Origin: a bacterium
Lineage (GTDB): Bacteria; Myxococcota_A; Bradymonadia; Bradymonadales; Bradymonadaceae
Reading direction: 5' to 3'
Assembly (NCBI GenBank): GCA_030427705.1
Contig: JAUIBR010000007.1
Location: 1 to 64,000 of the forward strand
Length of the DNA: 64,000 nt
Shown: positions 16,430-25,996 of the stretch, piece by piece
Layout: each line of letters starts with the position of its first letter
How positions within the stretch are numbered: position 1 is the stretch's first letter
Notes under the pieces: model-generated
What the model was told of the DNA's origin: nothing
What the model saw: the letters and a program-made list of their open reading frames with translations, nothing else
Database searches by the model: none
Position numbers and translations under genes: made by a program

Positions 16430-18964
16430 ATGCGCGGTTTACCGCACATGTTTGGGGCGACAGTCTTCCTGTGCGCGCTTGGGTTACACGCCCAAGAAGC
16501 TCCGGCACCAAACAAGATACCGGTAGCCTCGGGTTACAAACAGATCAGCCCGGTCATCGACCTCTTGGAGCGGCAGATCGCTCGATTCGGTCGAAAGGCC
16601 CCCATATTTTCCCAACCACTGCCGCAACGTGTACGCCTCGACGGCCTTGGCGTGACGATTCGAGTCAATCGGCCGTTTTCCGAGGTTGAGCGGGCAAAGC
16701 TCGTCGCCAGTGGGATTGAATTAGGGCGGCCTGTCGCGAACTCGGTCTACCCAGCATGGGTTCCATGGGCCGCCGTTGGCGAACTACGAATACCGAACGT
16801 GGTTCGTGTCGAACCGTCCTGGGCCCCCACGACGTTGCTACCGCTTACGACCAACGGGGTCGTGGGCGTCACAACCGTCCGTACCATCGACCCGTCCTTG
16901 ACCGGCGAAGGCGTTCGCTTGAGTCACATCGACTCCGGGGTCGATGTTCATCATCCGCATCTGTTTCGCGCTGATGGCGGGTACTTCGCGTGGATCGATA
17001 CCAATGGCGATGGCGCTTTCTCTTCAGGAGATGCCATCGATTACAACGACGATGGAAGCGCCACATCAAATGAGACCGCCAGGGTCTTGGACGGTGCGGT
17101 CCTCGAGACGTTCGACGGTCAAGTGGAAGGCAACGACGGCCTGCTGCAGCCAGCCACAGATTGGCTCTATATCGACTTCAACGGCGATGAACGACGGAAC
17201 TTCGGACGAAGCGAGGGATTTGCAGAAGAAGACCCTGGCTACGGCGAGCCAATGTTCGTTGTCGACGACGTCAATCGAGACGGCGAGTTGTCGGTCGGCG
17301 AGAAGGTCGTGCTTCTGCGAACATCGAAGATTGCGCGTGTTGTCGATGTCGACGGCGAGTATGTCCGCGGTCAGAATCTAATCGATGCGATTGATTCAGA
17401 GGCCGAGACATTTGCCTTTCATGGAACCGGCGTCGCCAGCATCGCCGTGGGAGGGCAGCCAAACTTCCACAACGCCGACGAGATTGGAATTGCACCGGGT
17501 GCCGAATTGGACCTCTTCGCGATTGGAGGCGGGTTCAACTCAGACTTCTTCGATACGAGTCTGCAGGCGAGATACTTGTCCGAAATCGAAGGGCCACAGA
17601 TTCTGCTTCACGAATGGACGAATCCGTTTACGGCTGCTCAGGACGGCTCCACCAACATTGACGCCGCGATGGAGGCCCTTGCTGAAGACGGAGTCCTGCA
17701 TGTCAATCCGGTCGGAAACCTCGCTTCGACGGGCAAGAACCTATTTCTAACGACGGACCAACCAACTGAGCTCAGTTTCGATGTGGGCGAAGGGTTTGAG
17801 TTTCGCGGCGAACTACGCCCATTTGCGGTCGCATACGTGCTGTTGCAATGGACAAGCACATCACAATTCGATTTGGAGGTCGAGGACCCAACCGGTGCCA
17901 CGCTCGCGCTGACGCCCAATCAGGCTGTCCAGCGTATCGGGGAGGCCGAAGTGGATACATCTTTCGACATAACGCCGCGAGGAAACGGTACGGTCTTGAT
18001 TGTCCTCAATCAATCAGGCGGACTCGAACAAGGCCAGTGGGCTATGCGAATTGCCGGAATCTCGTCAGCGGTGCAGATCCTGGGTCGAGTCACAGATAGA
18101 TTCAGCGGTTGGAGTCCAGGAATCGGCTGGACCAACCCGACGCGTGACGGCTCCGTCGCACACCCTTCGACAAGCGACGTCGCACTCGCAGTCGGCGCCT
18201 TTGCTCCCGAGGATGTCGGCAGGCTGCGGATGTATTCAGGTGTCGGCCCGCGTCTGGACGGCGACCGAGTCTTGGACTTGGTTGGGCCAGACAATCCTCG
18301 CGTTGCGCTCGCCGCGACGCCTGAACTTCGGGACTCAGGAATCGGCGTGTCATGGTTCACGCGTTTTGGCGGCACCAGCGGCGCGGCACCGCATGTTTCT
18401 GCGACGCTCGCCATCCTTGAGCAGCAACAACCCGACGCCTCGCTCAGCGATCTGGCGCAGGTGCTCTTTCAGACGGCGGATGCCGTCGGTTTGGAGGGAG
18501 CTCCAAATGCCGAATGGGGGTATGGTCGAATAGACGCCGCGGCTGCGTTGACCCCAGATGAAACCGTGCCTGAGAACGCGAACCCGATTGCCGTCTTGAT
18601 ACATGAGGATGGCGTGTTGGACGCGTCTGGATCGACCGATCCGGATGGTGATTCGCTGCGATTTCGTTTCGACCAAGACTACGACGGAGAATACGATACG
18701 GAGTGGTCGTCAACCGCCACCTCGCCGGCACTGCCCGGAACCTGGGCGAAGGTCGAGATAATCGACACCAATCTAGGCCGGGCGACCGCGATCGTCTTCA
18801 CGGGGCAGCCGGACACAATGGACATGGGAGATATGGGGGGCAACCCGGACGAACCCGAGGAAGGATGCGGGTGTGCGACGATTTCCGACCCTAGCAGCCC
18901 GTCTATAGTTGTCTTCCTTCTGCTCTGCCTTGGCGTGTTTTTTTCCCGCAAACGCTTGGTTTAA
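16430..18964 (+). CDS. Secreted subtilisin-like serine protease with EF-hand-like loops and MYXO-CTERM-like tail, 844 aa
   Basis: The ATG at 16430 has GGAG at 16422-16425 and yields a signal peptide ending in LGLHAQ. The S8 catalytic triad is visible: Asp168 (SHIDSGVD), His331 (FHGTGVAS) and Ser650 (GGTSGAAPH). Between Asp and His, where most subtilases have a short loop, lie about 160 residues including calcium-binding EF-hand/dockerin-like loops at 190-201 (DTNGDGAFSSGD) and 280-291 (DVNRDGELSVGE). The C-terminus has GCGC, a hydrophobic helix and RKR, the layout of MYXO-CTERM-type sorting signals. It is probably a calcium-dependent, surface-sorted protease for predation or nutrient capture. 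Confidence 0.88.
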   Translation: MRGLPHMFGATVFLCALGLHAQEAPAPNKIPVASGYKQISPVIDLLERQIARFGRKAPIFSQPLPQRVRLDGLGVTIRVNRPFSEVERAKLVASGIELGRPVANSVYPAWVPWAAVGELRIPNVVRVEPSWAPTTLLPLTTNGVVGVTTVRTIDPSLTGEGVRLSHIDSGVDVHHPHLFRADGGYFAWIDTNGDGAFSSGDAIDYNDDGSATSNETARVLDGAVLETFDGQVEGNDGLLQPATDWLYIDFNGDERRNFGRSEGFAEEDPGYGEPMFVVDDVNRDGELSVGEKVVLLRTSKIARVVDVDGEYVRGQNLIDAIDSEAETFAFHGTGVASIAVGGQPNFHNADEIGIAPGAELDLFAIGGGFNSDFFDTSLQARYLSEIEGPQILLHEWTNPFTAAQDGSTNIDAAMEALAEDGVLHVNPVGNLASTGKNLFLTTDQPTELSFDVGEGFEFRGELRPFAVAYVLLQWTSTSQFDLEVEDPTGATLALTPNQAVQRIGEAEVDTSFDITPRGNGTVLIVLNQSGGLEQGQWAMRIAGISSAVQILGRVTDRFSGWSPGIGWTNPTRDGSVAHPSTSDVALAVGAFAPEDVGRLRMYSGVGPRLDGDRVLDLVGPDNPRVALAATPELRDSGIGVSWFTRFGGTSGAAPHVSATLAILEQQQPDASLSDLAQVLFQTADAVGLEGAPNAEWGYGRIDAAAALTPDETVPENANPIAVLIHEDGVLDASGSTDPDGDSLRFRFDQDYDGEYDTEWSSTATSPALPGTWAKVEIIDTNLGRATAIVFTGQPDTMDMGDMGGNPDEPEEGCGCATISDPSSPSIVVFLLLCLGVFFSRKRLV

Positions 18965-19044
18965 CGGTGGTTTGGCGCGGATTTTTCGACGAGACACGGT
19001 AGTCATGTTAGCGTCTCACGACGGACTATTAGTGAGCGTGAGCG

Positions 19045-21858
19045 ATGAGCGAAGCATTTGGCGAATACGAGTTGATCCGCAAGATTGCCACCGGCGGTAT
19101 GGCCGAAGTGTTCTTGGCAAAGAAGGGCGGAGAAGGCGGGTTTTCAAAAGCCGTTGCTATCAAACGTATTTTCCCGCATTTGGTCGATGAACCTGATGCG
19201 TTGAATATGTTCTTGGATGAGGCGCGGATTGCCGCGAGCTTCAACCACCCAAACATTGTTCAGATTTTCGAGATGGGTCAGGAAGAAGAGTATCCGTACC
19301 TCGCCATGGAGTATGTCCATGGTCGTGACCTGGGACGCATTCTTCGCCAGGGCTCGGAAGCCGACAACATGTTGCCGATGAACATGGCCGTTAGCATTGT
19401 GGCATCGGCCGCGGCCGGACTAGCCTACGCCCACGTCAAAACGGATGAGTCTGGCAATCCGATGAATGTCGTTCACCGGGACATGTCACCCCAGAACATC
19501 CTCGTTAGCTCAGATGGCCACGTAAAGATCTGCGACTTTGGTATCGCAAAGGCCGAGGACCGCCTCGGACATACCAAGGAAGGCCAATTCAAAGGCAAGA
19601 TTGCCTATATGAGCCCCGAGCAATTCGAGAAGTCCGAGGTCGACTATCGCAGTGATATCTACGCACTGGGCGTGGTGCTCTACGAGGCAACGACCGGTCA
19701 TCGGCTCTATGACGGCGAGACCGATCTGGACGTCATTCGAATGATGACGCAGGGGGACTATCGCAAGCCGAGCGAGGTCGACCCATCGTTCCCATCTGAC
19801 TTGGAAGACATCATCCTCAAGACTATCTCGTGGAATCCCGAAGACCGCTACGCATCAGCCGAAGAGCTGCAATTGGTACTCGAGGACTGGTTGGCGCAAA
19901 ACCAGGCTCGAGTCAGTGCGATTCACATCGCACGCTACATTCGAGCGGTGTTTGAAGACTTGAGTGACCCGCTGAGCTTGACCGCAGAAGCCAAGCGGCC
20001 GGATGCGGAGCAAGAGGTCGACAAGACCGTTGTGACAGCTCCACCAGAAGAGTTTTCCGAGCCACCAAGCGCGGTCACGAGCGAAGCGGACGAAACGGCT
20101 CCGTCGATCATTGTCGACCACGACGCTCTTGGGACAACGCCAGAACCCGCAGAAGACGATGCGTTCACCGATGACGATGAGGACTCAACACTCTTGGTCG
20201 CCAAAGAGGAGATCGATCGAGTTCGGCGGCAGATGGAGCAGCTTCCAGCCGGTGATGATGCGACGGTACAGATTGAGATTCCATCTTTTGACGAGGACAA
20301 GAGGGGACCAGAGGCTCCGCCGACGGAACCGATCCCCATTCCAACCTCGCTGCCAGAAGCCGCATTTCCGCCTCCACCCGAGGCGGCCCCGGCCCCTGAG
20401 CCCGAACCTGCACCAGAGCCTGCGCCAGCGCCAGCTCCGAAAGTCGTTTTGCCTGGCCCGCCGGCCTTAAGACCCCCTCCAGGGGCGAACAAGGCGCCCG
20501 ATGCGTCTGCCGAGATACCGGTTGCCTCAGAACCTCAGCCGGCCCCTGAGCCCGCTGCCGCCCCGCCTGCTGCTGCCGCACCGCCTGCTGCTGCCGCACC
20601 GCCTTCTGCTGCCGCCCCGCCTGCCGCTGCCGCACCGCCTGCTGCTGCCGCCCCTCCTGCGGCTGCCGCACCGCCTGCTGCTGCCGCACCTCCTGCTGCT
20701 GCTGCACCGCCTGCTGCTGTCGAGGCAGAACCGGAAAGTGCGATCAGCCCGCCGGACTACTACGAGGATGATTTCGTCGTCCCCAAAAAGGACCGAACTG
20801 GACTGTTTGCAATCCTCGGGTTGATCGGCGCCATCGGCGTGATGGCTTTGGTTTTCGTGCTCAATGCGACATCTGAAAATGAGCTCGCAAAGGAAGCGGA
20901 GCGCACCAATATTGACCCAGCCCTACTGGAGGTGGATGACACCCCTCCACCCGAGAAAGTGGACCTTGCGGTGGAAAGCACTCCACCCAACGCACATTTT
21001 GTGGTCAATGGACTTCCAGCCGAGAAAGGCTCCACCGGAATCAAGGTGCTGAAAGGCAAGACTAACGAAGTCGCAGCCTACCTCGACGGGCATAAGCCTA
21101 AGGTGCAGATCGTCAATGGTGATGGCAGCGCCTCGCCGCTTTCCTTCGAGCTTGAGCCATTGGAGGGTGATGGAAAAACAGCCTCACTCGCCATCGTCTC
21201 TGAACCGCGTGGAGCGACGATCTACGTCGACGGAAAAGAGATGGGCCGGACGCCCACGACATTGGATGGGTTACGTGCTGATATTGACCACCACGTCTGG
21301 CTAAAGGCAGATGGTCGGTATGAGTATTCGGGCCTCATCCGGCTGGTGCCAGGTACCGAAAACCTAATCAACACGACGCTACCCGCGCTCGATTCGGGAC
21401 GGAAAAACTACGTCGAAGTTGTCTACGCTGGGATTCCAAAGGGGTCGACGGTTAAGATCAATGGCGAGCCGAAGGGGATTACGCCATTCACCAAGAGCCA
21501 CTCCCGAAATCAGCGCCTTGAGGTCATTTTTGATGGGGCGGACCACGATGTCGTGGACCGAATCATCTCGTTGGAACGCGTCGGCACCATCGAGCTTCGG
21601 CCATTCTTACCAGTCATGAATCGAGAGTCAGGAACCATCTCCATAAGCCTCGATCCCTCCGGAGGGACGCTTTACATCGGAAACACGGAGTACGGTGTAG
21701 AGGGAGCTTCGAACGTGAAGCTCAAAGAGGGCGCCTACGATGTCGTTGTTGAGCATCTGGGGCAGCGACTGCGGGCAAAGGTGGAAGTGAAACCGAACAC
21801 GCATATCGAGTACATTTTGAAACTTGGCACCGGCAAGATCGAAGTCGTTGCAAAGTAG
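19045..21858 (+). CDS. Ser/Thr protein kinase with Ala/Pro linker, one TM helix and PEGA repeats, 937 aa
   Basis: Residues about 8-280 form a Hanks-type kinase with IATGGMAEVF as glycine loop, AIKR lysine, the HRDMSPQN catalytic loop typical of myxobacterial kinases, DFGIAK and MSPEQ; all catalytic residues are present. An acidic, Pro-rich region follows, then nine (A4PP)-type units, a transmembrane helix (about residues 593-612, LFAILGLIGAIGVMALVFVL) and an extracytoplasmic part with about four PEGA-like modules (for example PRGATIYVDGKEMGRTP). The kinase is thus cytoplasmic and the PEGA part periplasmic, fitting a sensor. A TAGCGT element at 19009-19014 could be its -10 box. Confidence 0.92.
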   Translation: MSEAFGEYELIRKIATGGMAEVFLAKKGGEGGFSKAVAIKRIFPHLVDEPDALNMFLDEARIAASFNHPNIVQIFEMGQEEEYPYLAMEYVHGRDLGRILRQGSEADNMLPMNMAVSIVASAAAGLAYAHVKTDESGNPMNVVHRDMSPQNILVSSDGHVKICDFGIAKAEDRLGHTKEGQFKGKIAYMSPEQFEKSEVDYRSDIYALGVVLYEATTGHRLYDGETDLDVIRMMTQGDYRKPSEVDPSFPSDLEDIILKTISWNPEDRYASAEELQLVLEDWLAQNQARVSAIHIARYIRAVFEDLSDPLSLTAEAKRPDAEQEVDKTVVTAPPEEFSEPPSAVTSEADETAPSIIVDHDALGTTPEPAEDDAFTDDDEDSTLLVAKEEIDRVRRQMEQLPAGDDATVQIEIPSFDEDKRGPEAPPTEPIPIPTSLPEAAFPPPPEAAPAPEPEPAPEPAPAPAPKVVLPGPPALRPPPGANKAPDASAEIPVASEPQPAPEPAAAPPAAAAPPAAAAPPSAAAPPAAAAPPAAAAPPAAAAPPAAAAPPAAAAPPAAVEAEPESAISPPDYYEDDFVVPKKDRTGLFAILGLIGAIGVMALVFVLNATSENELAKEAERTNIDPALLEVDDTPPPEKVDLAVESTPPNAHFVVNGLPAEKGSTGIKVLKGKTNEVAAYLDGHKPKVQIVNGDGSASPLSFELEPLEGDGKTASLAIVSEPRGATIYVDGKEMGRTPTTLDGLRADIDHHVWLKADGRYEYSGLIRLVPGTENLINTTLPALDSGRKNYVEVVYAGIPKGSTVKINGEPKGITPFTKSHSRNQRLEVIFDGADHDVVDRIISLERVGTIELRPFLPVMNRESGTISISLDPSGGTLYIGNTEYGVEGASNVKLKEGAYDVVVEHLGQRLRAKVEVKPNTHIEYILKLGTGKIEVVAK
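20555..20718 (+). repeat. 18-base tandem repeat encoding PPAAAA units
   Basis: About nine imperfect units of CCGCCTGCTGCTGCCGCA encode Pro-Pro-Ala-Ala-Ala-Ala inside the kinase linker. Synonymous third-position differences show that the protein repeat is being kept while the DNA drifts. Copy number could vary by slippage. Confidence 0.9.
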
Positions 21859-21971
21859 CAATTTAGCCGGGCTCCGCCTCACTCAGTGAAATCAATGGGC
21901 ACGCGCGCGTCTTGTATGGGCAGTGGCTTGCGTTTACTGTCGAAACAACTCTCGGTCTTTGGGAACAAGCC

Positions 21972-23111
21972 ATGCAGCTTCTGATTTTGCTTTTAGCGCT
22001 CGTGCTCTTCGTTGGATGTTCAGGCGGTGACGATGGAAACAACGCGGCGAATAACGCCAACAATGCGAACAACGTCAACAACGTTAACAACATCAACAAC
22101 GCCAATAACTCCAACAACTCCAACAACGTCAACAATGTGAACAACCGCGTGGATTGCCGGGTAGACGCCTGCGAGGCAGGCCTGCTCTGCAATGAAAACA
22201 CCGGCGAATGCGTGAACTGTTCATTCGACGAGGAGTGTGGTGTTAACGCGTTGTGTAACGACTTCGACCGTTGCGAGTGTGCGAGTGGATTTCACGATTG
22301 CGCAGGCAGCTGCGTCGACGACACGTCCACCGAATCATGTGGCACGAGCTGCGACCCCTGTCCGACCACAGAAAACGGTTCCGCAACCTGCGAAGCGGGT
22401 GTTTGTGGATTGTCTTGCGACCAAGATTTCATCATCAACACCGCAGAAGACGCCTGTGTCCAATGCACCAAGAGCACGGAATGCCCCAACGCCGCCGCAT
22501 CGCGTTGCGATGTGGTCGCCGGCGTTTGCGCAGGTTGCACCATCGACGACGATTGTTCGCACCTGGGAGCGACTCCGGTCTGCAATACCGACACGAACAC
22601 ATGTGTTGAGTGCGCCGATGACTCGGCCTGCAACGGTAATGTGTGTGATGTTGCCACGGGCATGTGCACGCAGACTCCAGTAGGCAGCGTTGAGAACTGC
22701 CAGCCTTGCACCGCCGATTCTGCATGTCTGGCGAACTCTCGATGCGTTCCGATGGACTTCGCTGGCGCCACGCGAAACCAAGCGTTCTGCCTGCAAACTA
22801 GGGCATCCGGGGATTGTCCGGACATGTATAATATCACTATCAACCGGGCGAGCGTGAGCGGGGCCGCGGCTGAAGACTATTGCGGTATCAACGAAAACCT
22901 GACGACGTGCGAGGCGATCGATTCTCGCGGCGAATCATGCACCCAGAACAGTGAATGCGGTGCCGCCGGATTGGACGACGGAATCTGTGATCTGGTCGGC
23001 TTTGACCTCGACCTTATCTGCACGATTCCTTGTGCAAGTAGCGCTGAATGTAGCGAAGACCCATTTGTGGACCCGATTGGATGCCAAATGAACTACTGCG
23101 GTGGTGTCTAG
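21972..23111 (+). CDS. Cys-rich lipoprotein with NNX linker, first of a tandem pair, 379 aa
   Basis: I chose the ATG at 21972 because it begins directly with a lipoprotein signal (MQLLILLLALVLFVGC). An NNX linker spans residues 23-58. The remaining 320 residues contain dozens of Cys in repeats of about 15-20 residues (CVNCSFDEEC, CVECADDSAC and similar), consistent with a disulfide-rich rod. Its C-terminal 140 residues align by eye with those of the next gene (C-x-x-C..E/D-C...R-x-x-FC-L), so the two are paralogs. Its end overlaps the next gene by 31 bases. It is likely exposed outside the cell; function unknown. Confidence 0.82.
   Translation: MQLLILLLALVLFVGCSGGDDGNNAANNANNANNVNNVNNINNANNSNNSNNVNNVNNRVDCRVDACEAGLLCNENTGECVNCSFDEECGVNALCNDFDRCECASGFHDCAGSCVDDTSTESCGTSCDPCPTTENGSATCEAGVCGLSCDQDFIINTAEDACVQCTKSTECPNAAASRCDVVAGVCAGCTIDDDCSHLGATPVCNTDTNTCVECADDSACNGNVCDVATGMCTQTPVGSVENCQPCTADSACLANSRCVPMDFAGATRNQAFCLQTRASGDCPDMYNITINRASVSGAAAEDYCGINENLTTCEAIDSRGESCTQNSECGAAGLDDGICDLVGFDLDLICTIPCASSAECSEDPFVDPIGCQMNYCGGV
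22038..22145 (+). repeat. NNX-encoding tandem repeat
   Basis: Twelve Asn-Asn pairs alternate mostly with single residues (Ala, Val, Ile, Ser). DNA units are AACAACGTC-like. The repeat forms the tether of the lipoprotein starting at 21972. Confidence 0.9.
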
Positions 23112-24262
23112 CGACACTGCTGATGTTCGGCATGGTGGGGTCGTTGGGTTGTGATGCCCAACTTCCCGCGTGTGCCAACGATTCAGACTGTTTTGTCGGG
23201 GAAGCGTGCGTGAACAAGGTATGCGTGCGTCAAAGTGCGTCCAATAATCGCAACAACGCGAACAATCAAAACAACACCAACAATCAACCTTCGGACTGTC
23301 GGGTGGTCGAGGATGCATGCGGACGAAAGGTCTGCAACACCCGAACTGGTGACTGCCTCGACTGCGAGTTTGATATGCAGTGCGGCCCGGACGGGATCTG
23401 CGATGAAGGCTCCGGCCAGTGCTTTTGCCAGGAGGGGCTGCATCGATGCGGACAAAGTTGTGTCGCAAATGACGAAATCGCCCACTGCGGCGACCGTTGC
23501 TCGCCATGTCCTACCGCCGCAAATGGTCAGGCGGTCTGCGATGACTCGCAATGCGACATCCAATGCAATCCGGGACTTGTAAGATGTCGCGAGGGCGACT
23601 GCGCGTTTGGACAAGCGTGCGTCGAGTGCCTCAACGACAACAACTGTTCACAGGAGCTGCCGGTGTGTGACGGCGGCAGTTGCACGGTGTGTTCCTCCGA
23701 CGCTGACTGCACTCGATTCAACAACGCCAGAGTCTGCGAAAACGGCGCATGTGTAGAGTGTGTTCCGGGCGAAAACCAATGCGGAGTGACCTCCTGCGAT
23801 CCTTCAACGAATCTCTGCACTGCGACAGGGATCGAGACGATCGGGGCTTGCGAGGAATGTGTCGCGGACGAGGAATGCTTGGAAGACCACGCCTGTGTTC
23901 GCATGGAGTATAGAGACGGGCTTCGAACAGAGTCGTTCTGCCTGCCCATCAAGGCTGGAAATCTTCCATGTGCGAGCCCGTACCAGAATCTGGTGACACG
24001 ATCGACCGTCTCGACGGCAGAAATGGTCACGGTCTGCACCATTGCCGAGCGCTTTGTGACTTGCGAGGCATTCCAAGATTACTTCAATCCCTGCGATGAG
24101 GACTCCGATTGCGGTCTGGAAACCGCGACTGATGGTCTGTGTAAGCCGTTTGCTGGCGACCGTCGTTGCACGTACGCATGTGAGCAGTCGCGCGAATGTC
24201 GGTCGGCGTCCACCTGCATCGGCAATCCTCCCACCGCATCGTATTGTGCCGAGATTGATTGA
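23081..24262 (+). CDS. Cys-rich lipoprotein with short NNX linker, second of a tandem pair, 393 aa
   Basis: The ATG at 23081 lies inside the preceding gene in another frame and gives a lipoprotein signal ending in MVGSLGC (Cys24). Two Cys motifs precede a short linker (residues 55-68), unlike its neighbour, where the linker comes first. The Cys-rich repeats and the C-terminal domain match the preceding protein, indicating tandem duplication followed by divergence. The 31-base overlap suggests coupled translation and hence matched amounts. Function is unknown; extracellular binding or adhesion is a guess. Confidence 0.8.
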   Translation: MPNELLRWCLATLLMFGMVGSLGCDAQLPACANDSDCFVGEACVNKVCVRQSASNNRNNANNQNNTNNQPSDCRVVEDACGRKVCNTRTGDCLDCEFDMQCGPDGICDEGSGQCFCQEGLHRCGQSCVANDEIAHCGDRCSPCPTAANGQAVCDDSQCDIQCNPGLVRCREGDCAFGQACVECLNDNNCSQELPVCDGGSCTVCSSDADCTRFNNARVCENGACVECVPGENQCGVTSCDPSTNLCTATGIETIGACEECVADEECLEDHACVRMEYRDGLRTESFCLPIKAGNLPCASPYQNLVTRSTVSTAEMVTVCTIAERFVTCEAFQDYFNPCDEDSDCGLETATDGLCKPFAGDRRCTYACEQSRECRSASTCIGNPPTASYCAEID

Positions 24263-24313
24263 GCGTAGTTTTGGCCGTATCCTTGGGCCTCATCGCTAAT
24301 TCTTGTTGGATTT

Positions 24314-25996
24314 ATGACAGACACCAGCACCGAAACAACGCGCGTGCTGCTTGCCCCAGAAGACCTCATCGGGTTTGAGATCAATGGGCAGTACTCGCTT
24401 AACTCCCTCATCGGTGAGGGGGGCATGGGCGTGGTGTATCTGACGGAACAGCGTTCCATCGGCCGTGAGGCCGCACTCAAGCTAATCAAGCCAGGCGGAC
24501 TGCAGGGAACGAAACGGCTGGACCGTTTTGTGCGGGAGACGGCGATTATTTCACGCCTGACCCACCCAAATATCGTGCGCGTTTTTGATTCCGGCGTGGC
24601 AGACGAATTGGGGCTTCATTTCATCGTCATGGAGCTCGTCCGTGGGATTTCGCTCGACGTCATCCTCAAAACCCATCGTCTTAAGACAGAACTCGCGCTG
24701 GAGATCATCTACCAGATCTGCGGCGCGCTCAGCGAACCTCACAAAGAAAATATCATCCACCGGGATATCAAACCCGAGAACACGTTGGTCACGGCGATGG
24801 CCGATGAAACGGTTCAGGTGAAGGTATTGGACTTCGGCATTGCGCGGTCGCATGAGGGCGACGGCCGTATCACGACAACCGGCGTGGTCATGGGTACGCC
24901 CCGATACATGGCACCCGAGACTGTTCAGGGCGGAAAGATCGATGCGCGAACGGATCTCTACGCACTAGGAATCATGCTTTTCGAGATGATCGTCGGTCGG
25001 TCCCCATTTTGGGGTGCCACACCCATGGCGACGATGATTAAGCATGTGACAGAGGTTGCTCCCACCATCGCGACCGAGATTCATGATTTTCCATATCCTG
25101 AGATCGGGGATTTGGTGGCAGCGCTGCTTGCAAAGGACCCAGAAGACCGCCCAGAAAGCGCACCTGCGGTCCGCAAGACAATCGATGAAATCCGAGACAA
25201 ATATGGATTTGGGCGAGTGCGGGTGGACCCGAATGCTAAGCCGATTGATGCTCTGGACGATTGGCTGATCGAACGAGGCGACACCTACGACGACCTTCCT
25301 CGGTCCCTCTATACCTCGGATTCATGGGATGACGCTGGTAGCTACGATCACACGATGCCCGTCGATGACGGCAATTCACAAGAGGGCCGGTCGGCAGACA
25401 ATCTAATCCCCGTGCCCGTCGAAGCCGCGCGAAAACACCTCGAGAGCAAGGGCCGCTCGCTAGGCGACGCCCCGGTTCCTGTCGACGAAACACTCGATTT
25501 TGACGCGGAGACGGCTGAGTACGTTAGTGATGAGCACAAGCCGCTAAGTCCCCGTCAAACGGACACGATCGAACCGCCGGTGATAGAACTGCAGAAGTCC
25601 GGACCTCCGGTGGTTCCGATTGTCGTTGTTGTGGCGTTGATTGCAGTCGTAATCGCGGTGATCGCGACGTCGAAGGACGAGCGCAAGACCGTTCAAATGA
25701 ATCCTTCGGAGTCGACAGCGGCCGTCAAGTCGCCAGTCACGAAGATTGACACACCGGTGGTCGCAAATGCTCCTGATTTGGCCACAGCTGATGCGGGAGA
25801 CGACATGTCCGAGTCAGCAGTCGCAGACAAACCCGATTTGGGGAATGAGCCTGCTGCGGAACCGGTCAAAACGGATCCCAAGCCAACGAAGAAGCCGCCC
25901 AAACCGGCGAAAGACCCGCAGAAGCCGGACGAGCCAGAAACGGAGCCGGCGGATGATGAATTCAAGAAGGGCATGGAATGGCTAAAACAGCGCTAG
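24314..25996 (+). CDS. Ser/Thr protein kinase with C-terminal membrane anchor, 560 aa
   Basis: The kinase domain covers about residues 25-290: glycine loop LIGEGGMGVVY, Lys in AALKLIK, catalytic HRDIKPEN, DFGIAR and MAPET, so it is predicted to be active. After an acidic linker there is one transmembrane helix (about 432-450, VVPIVVVVALIAVVIAVIA) and a Pro/Lys/Glu-rich tail of about 105 residues, without a recognised sensor domain. The last 19 bases overlap the start of a TPR/PEGA protein, so the two are probably translated together and may act as kinase and periplasmic partner. Confidence 0.92.
   Translation: MTDTSTETTRVLLAPEDLIGFEINGQYSLNSLIGEGGMGVVYLTEQRSIGREAALKLIKPGGLQGTKRLDRFVRETAIISRLTHPNIVRVFDSGVADELGLHFIVMELVRGISLDVILKTHRLKTELALEIIYQICGALSEPHKENIIHRDIKPENTLVTAMADETVQVKVLDFGIARSHEGDGRITTTGVVMGTPRYMAPETVQGGKIDARTDLYALGIMLFEMIVGRSPFWGATPMATMIKHVTEVAPTIATEIHDFPYPEIGDLVAALLAKDPEDRPESAPAVRKTIDEIRDKYGFGRVRVDPNAKPIDALDDWLIERGDTYDDLPRSLYTSDSWDDAGSYDHTMPVDDGNSQEGRSADNLIPVPVEAARKHLESKGRSLGDAPVPVDETLDFDAETAEYVSDEHKPLSPRQTDTIEPPVIELQKSGPPVVPIVVVVALIAVVIAVIATSKDERKTVQMNPSESTAAVKSPVTKIDTPVVANAPDLATADAGDDMSESAVADKPDLGNEPAAEPVKTDPKPTKKPPKPAKDPQKPDEPETEPADDEFKKGMEWLKQR

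Noticed and set aside
22292-22843. Minus-strand frames opposite the Cys-rich lipoproteins
   Set aside because: They arise from the absence of certain stop codons in the repetitive Cys/Asn-coding sequence and show no independent signals.
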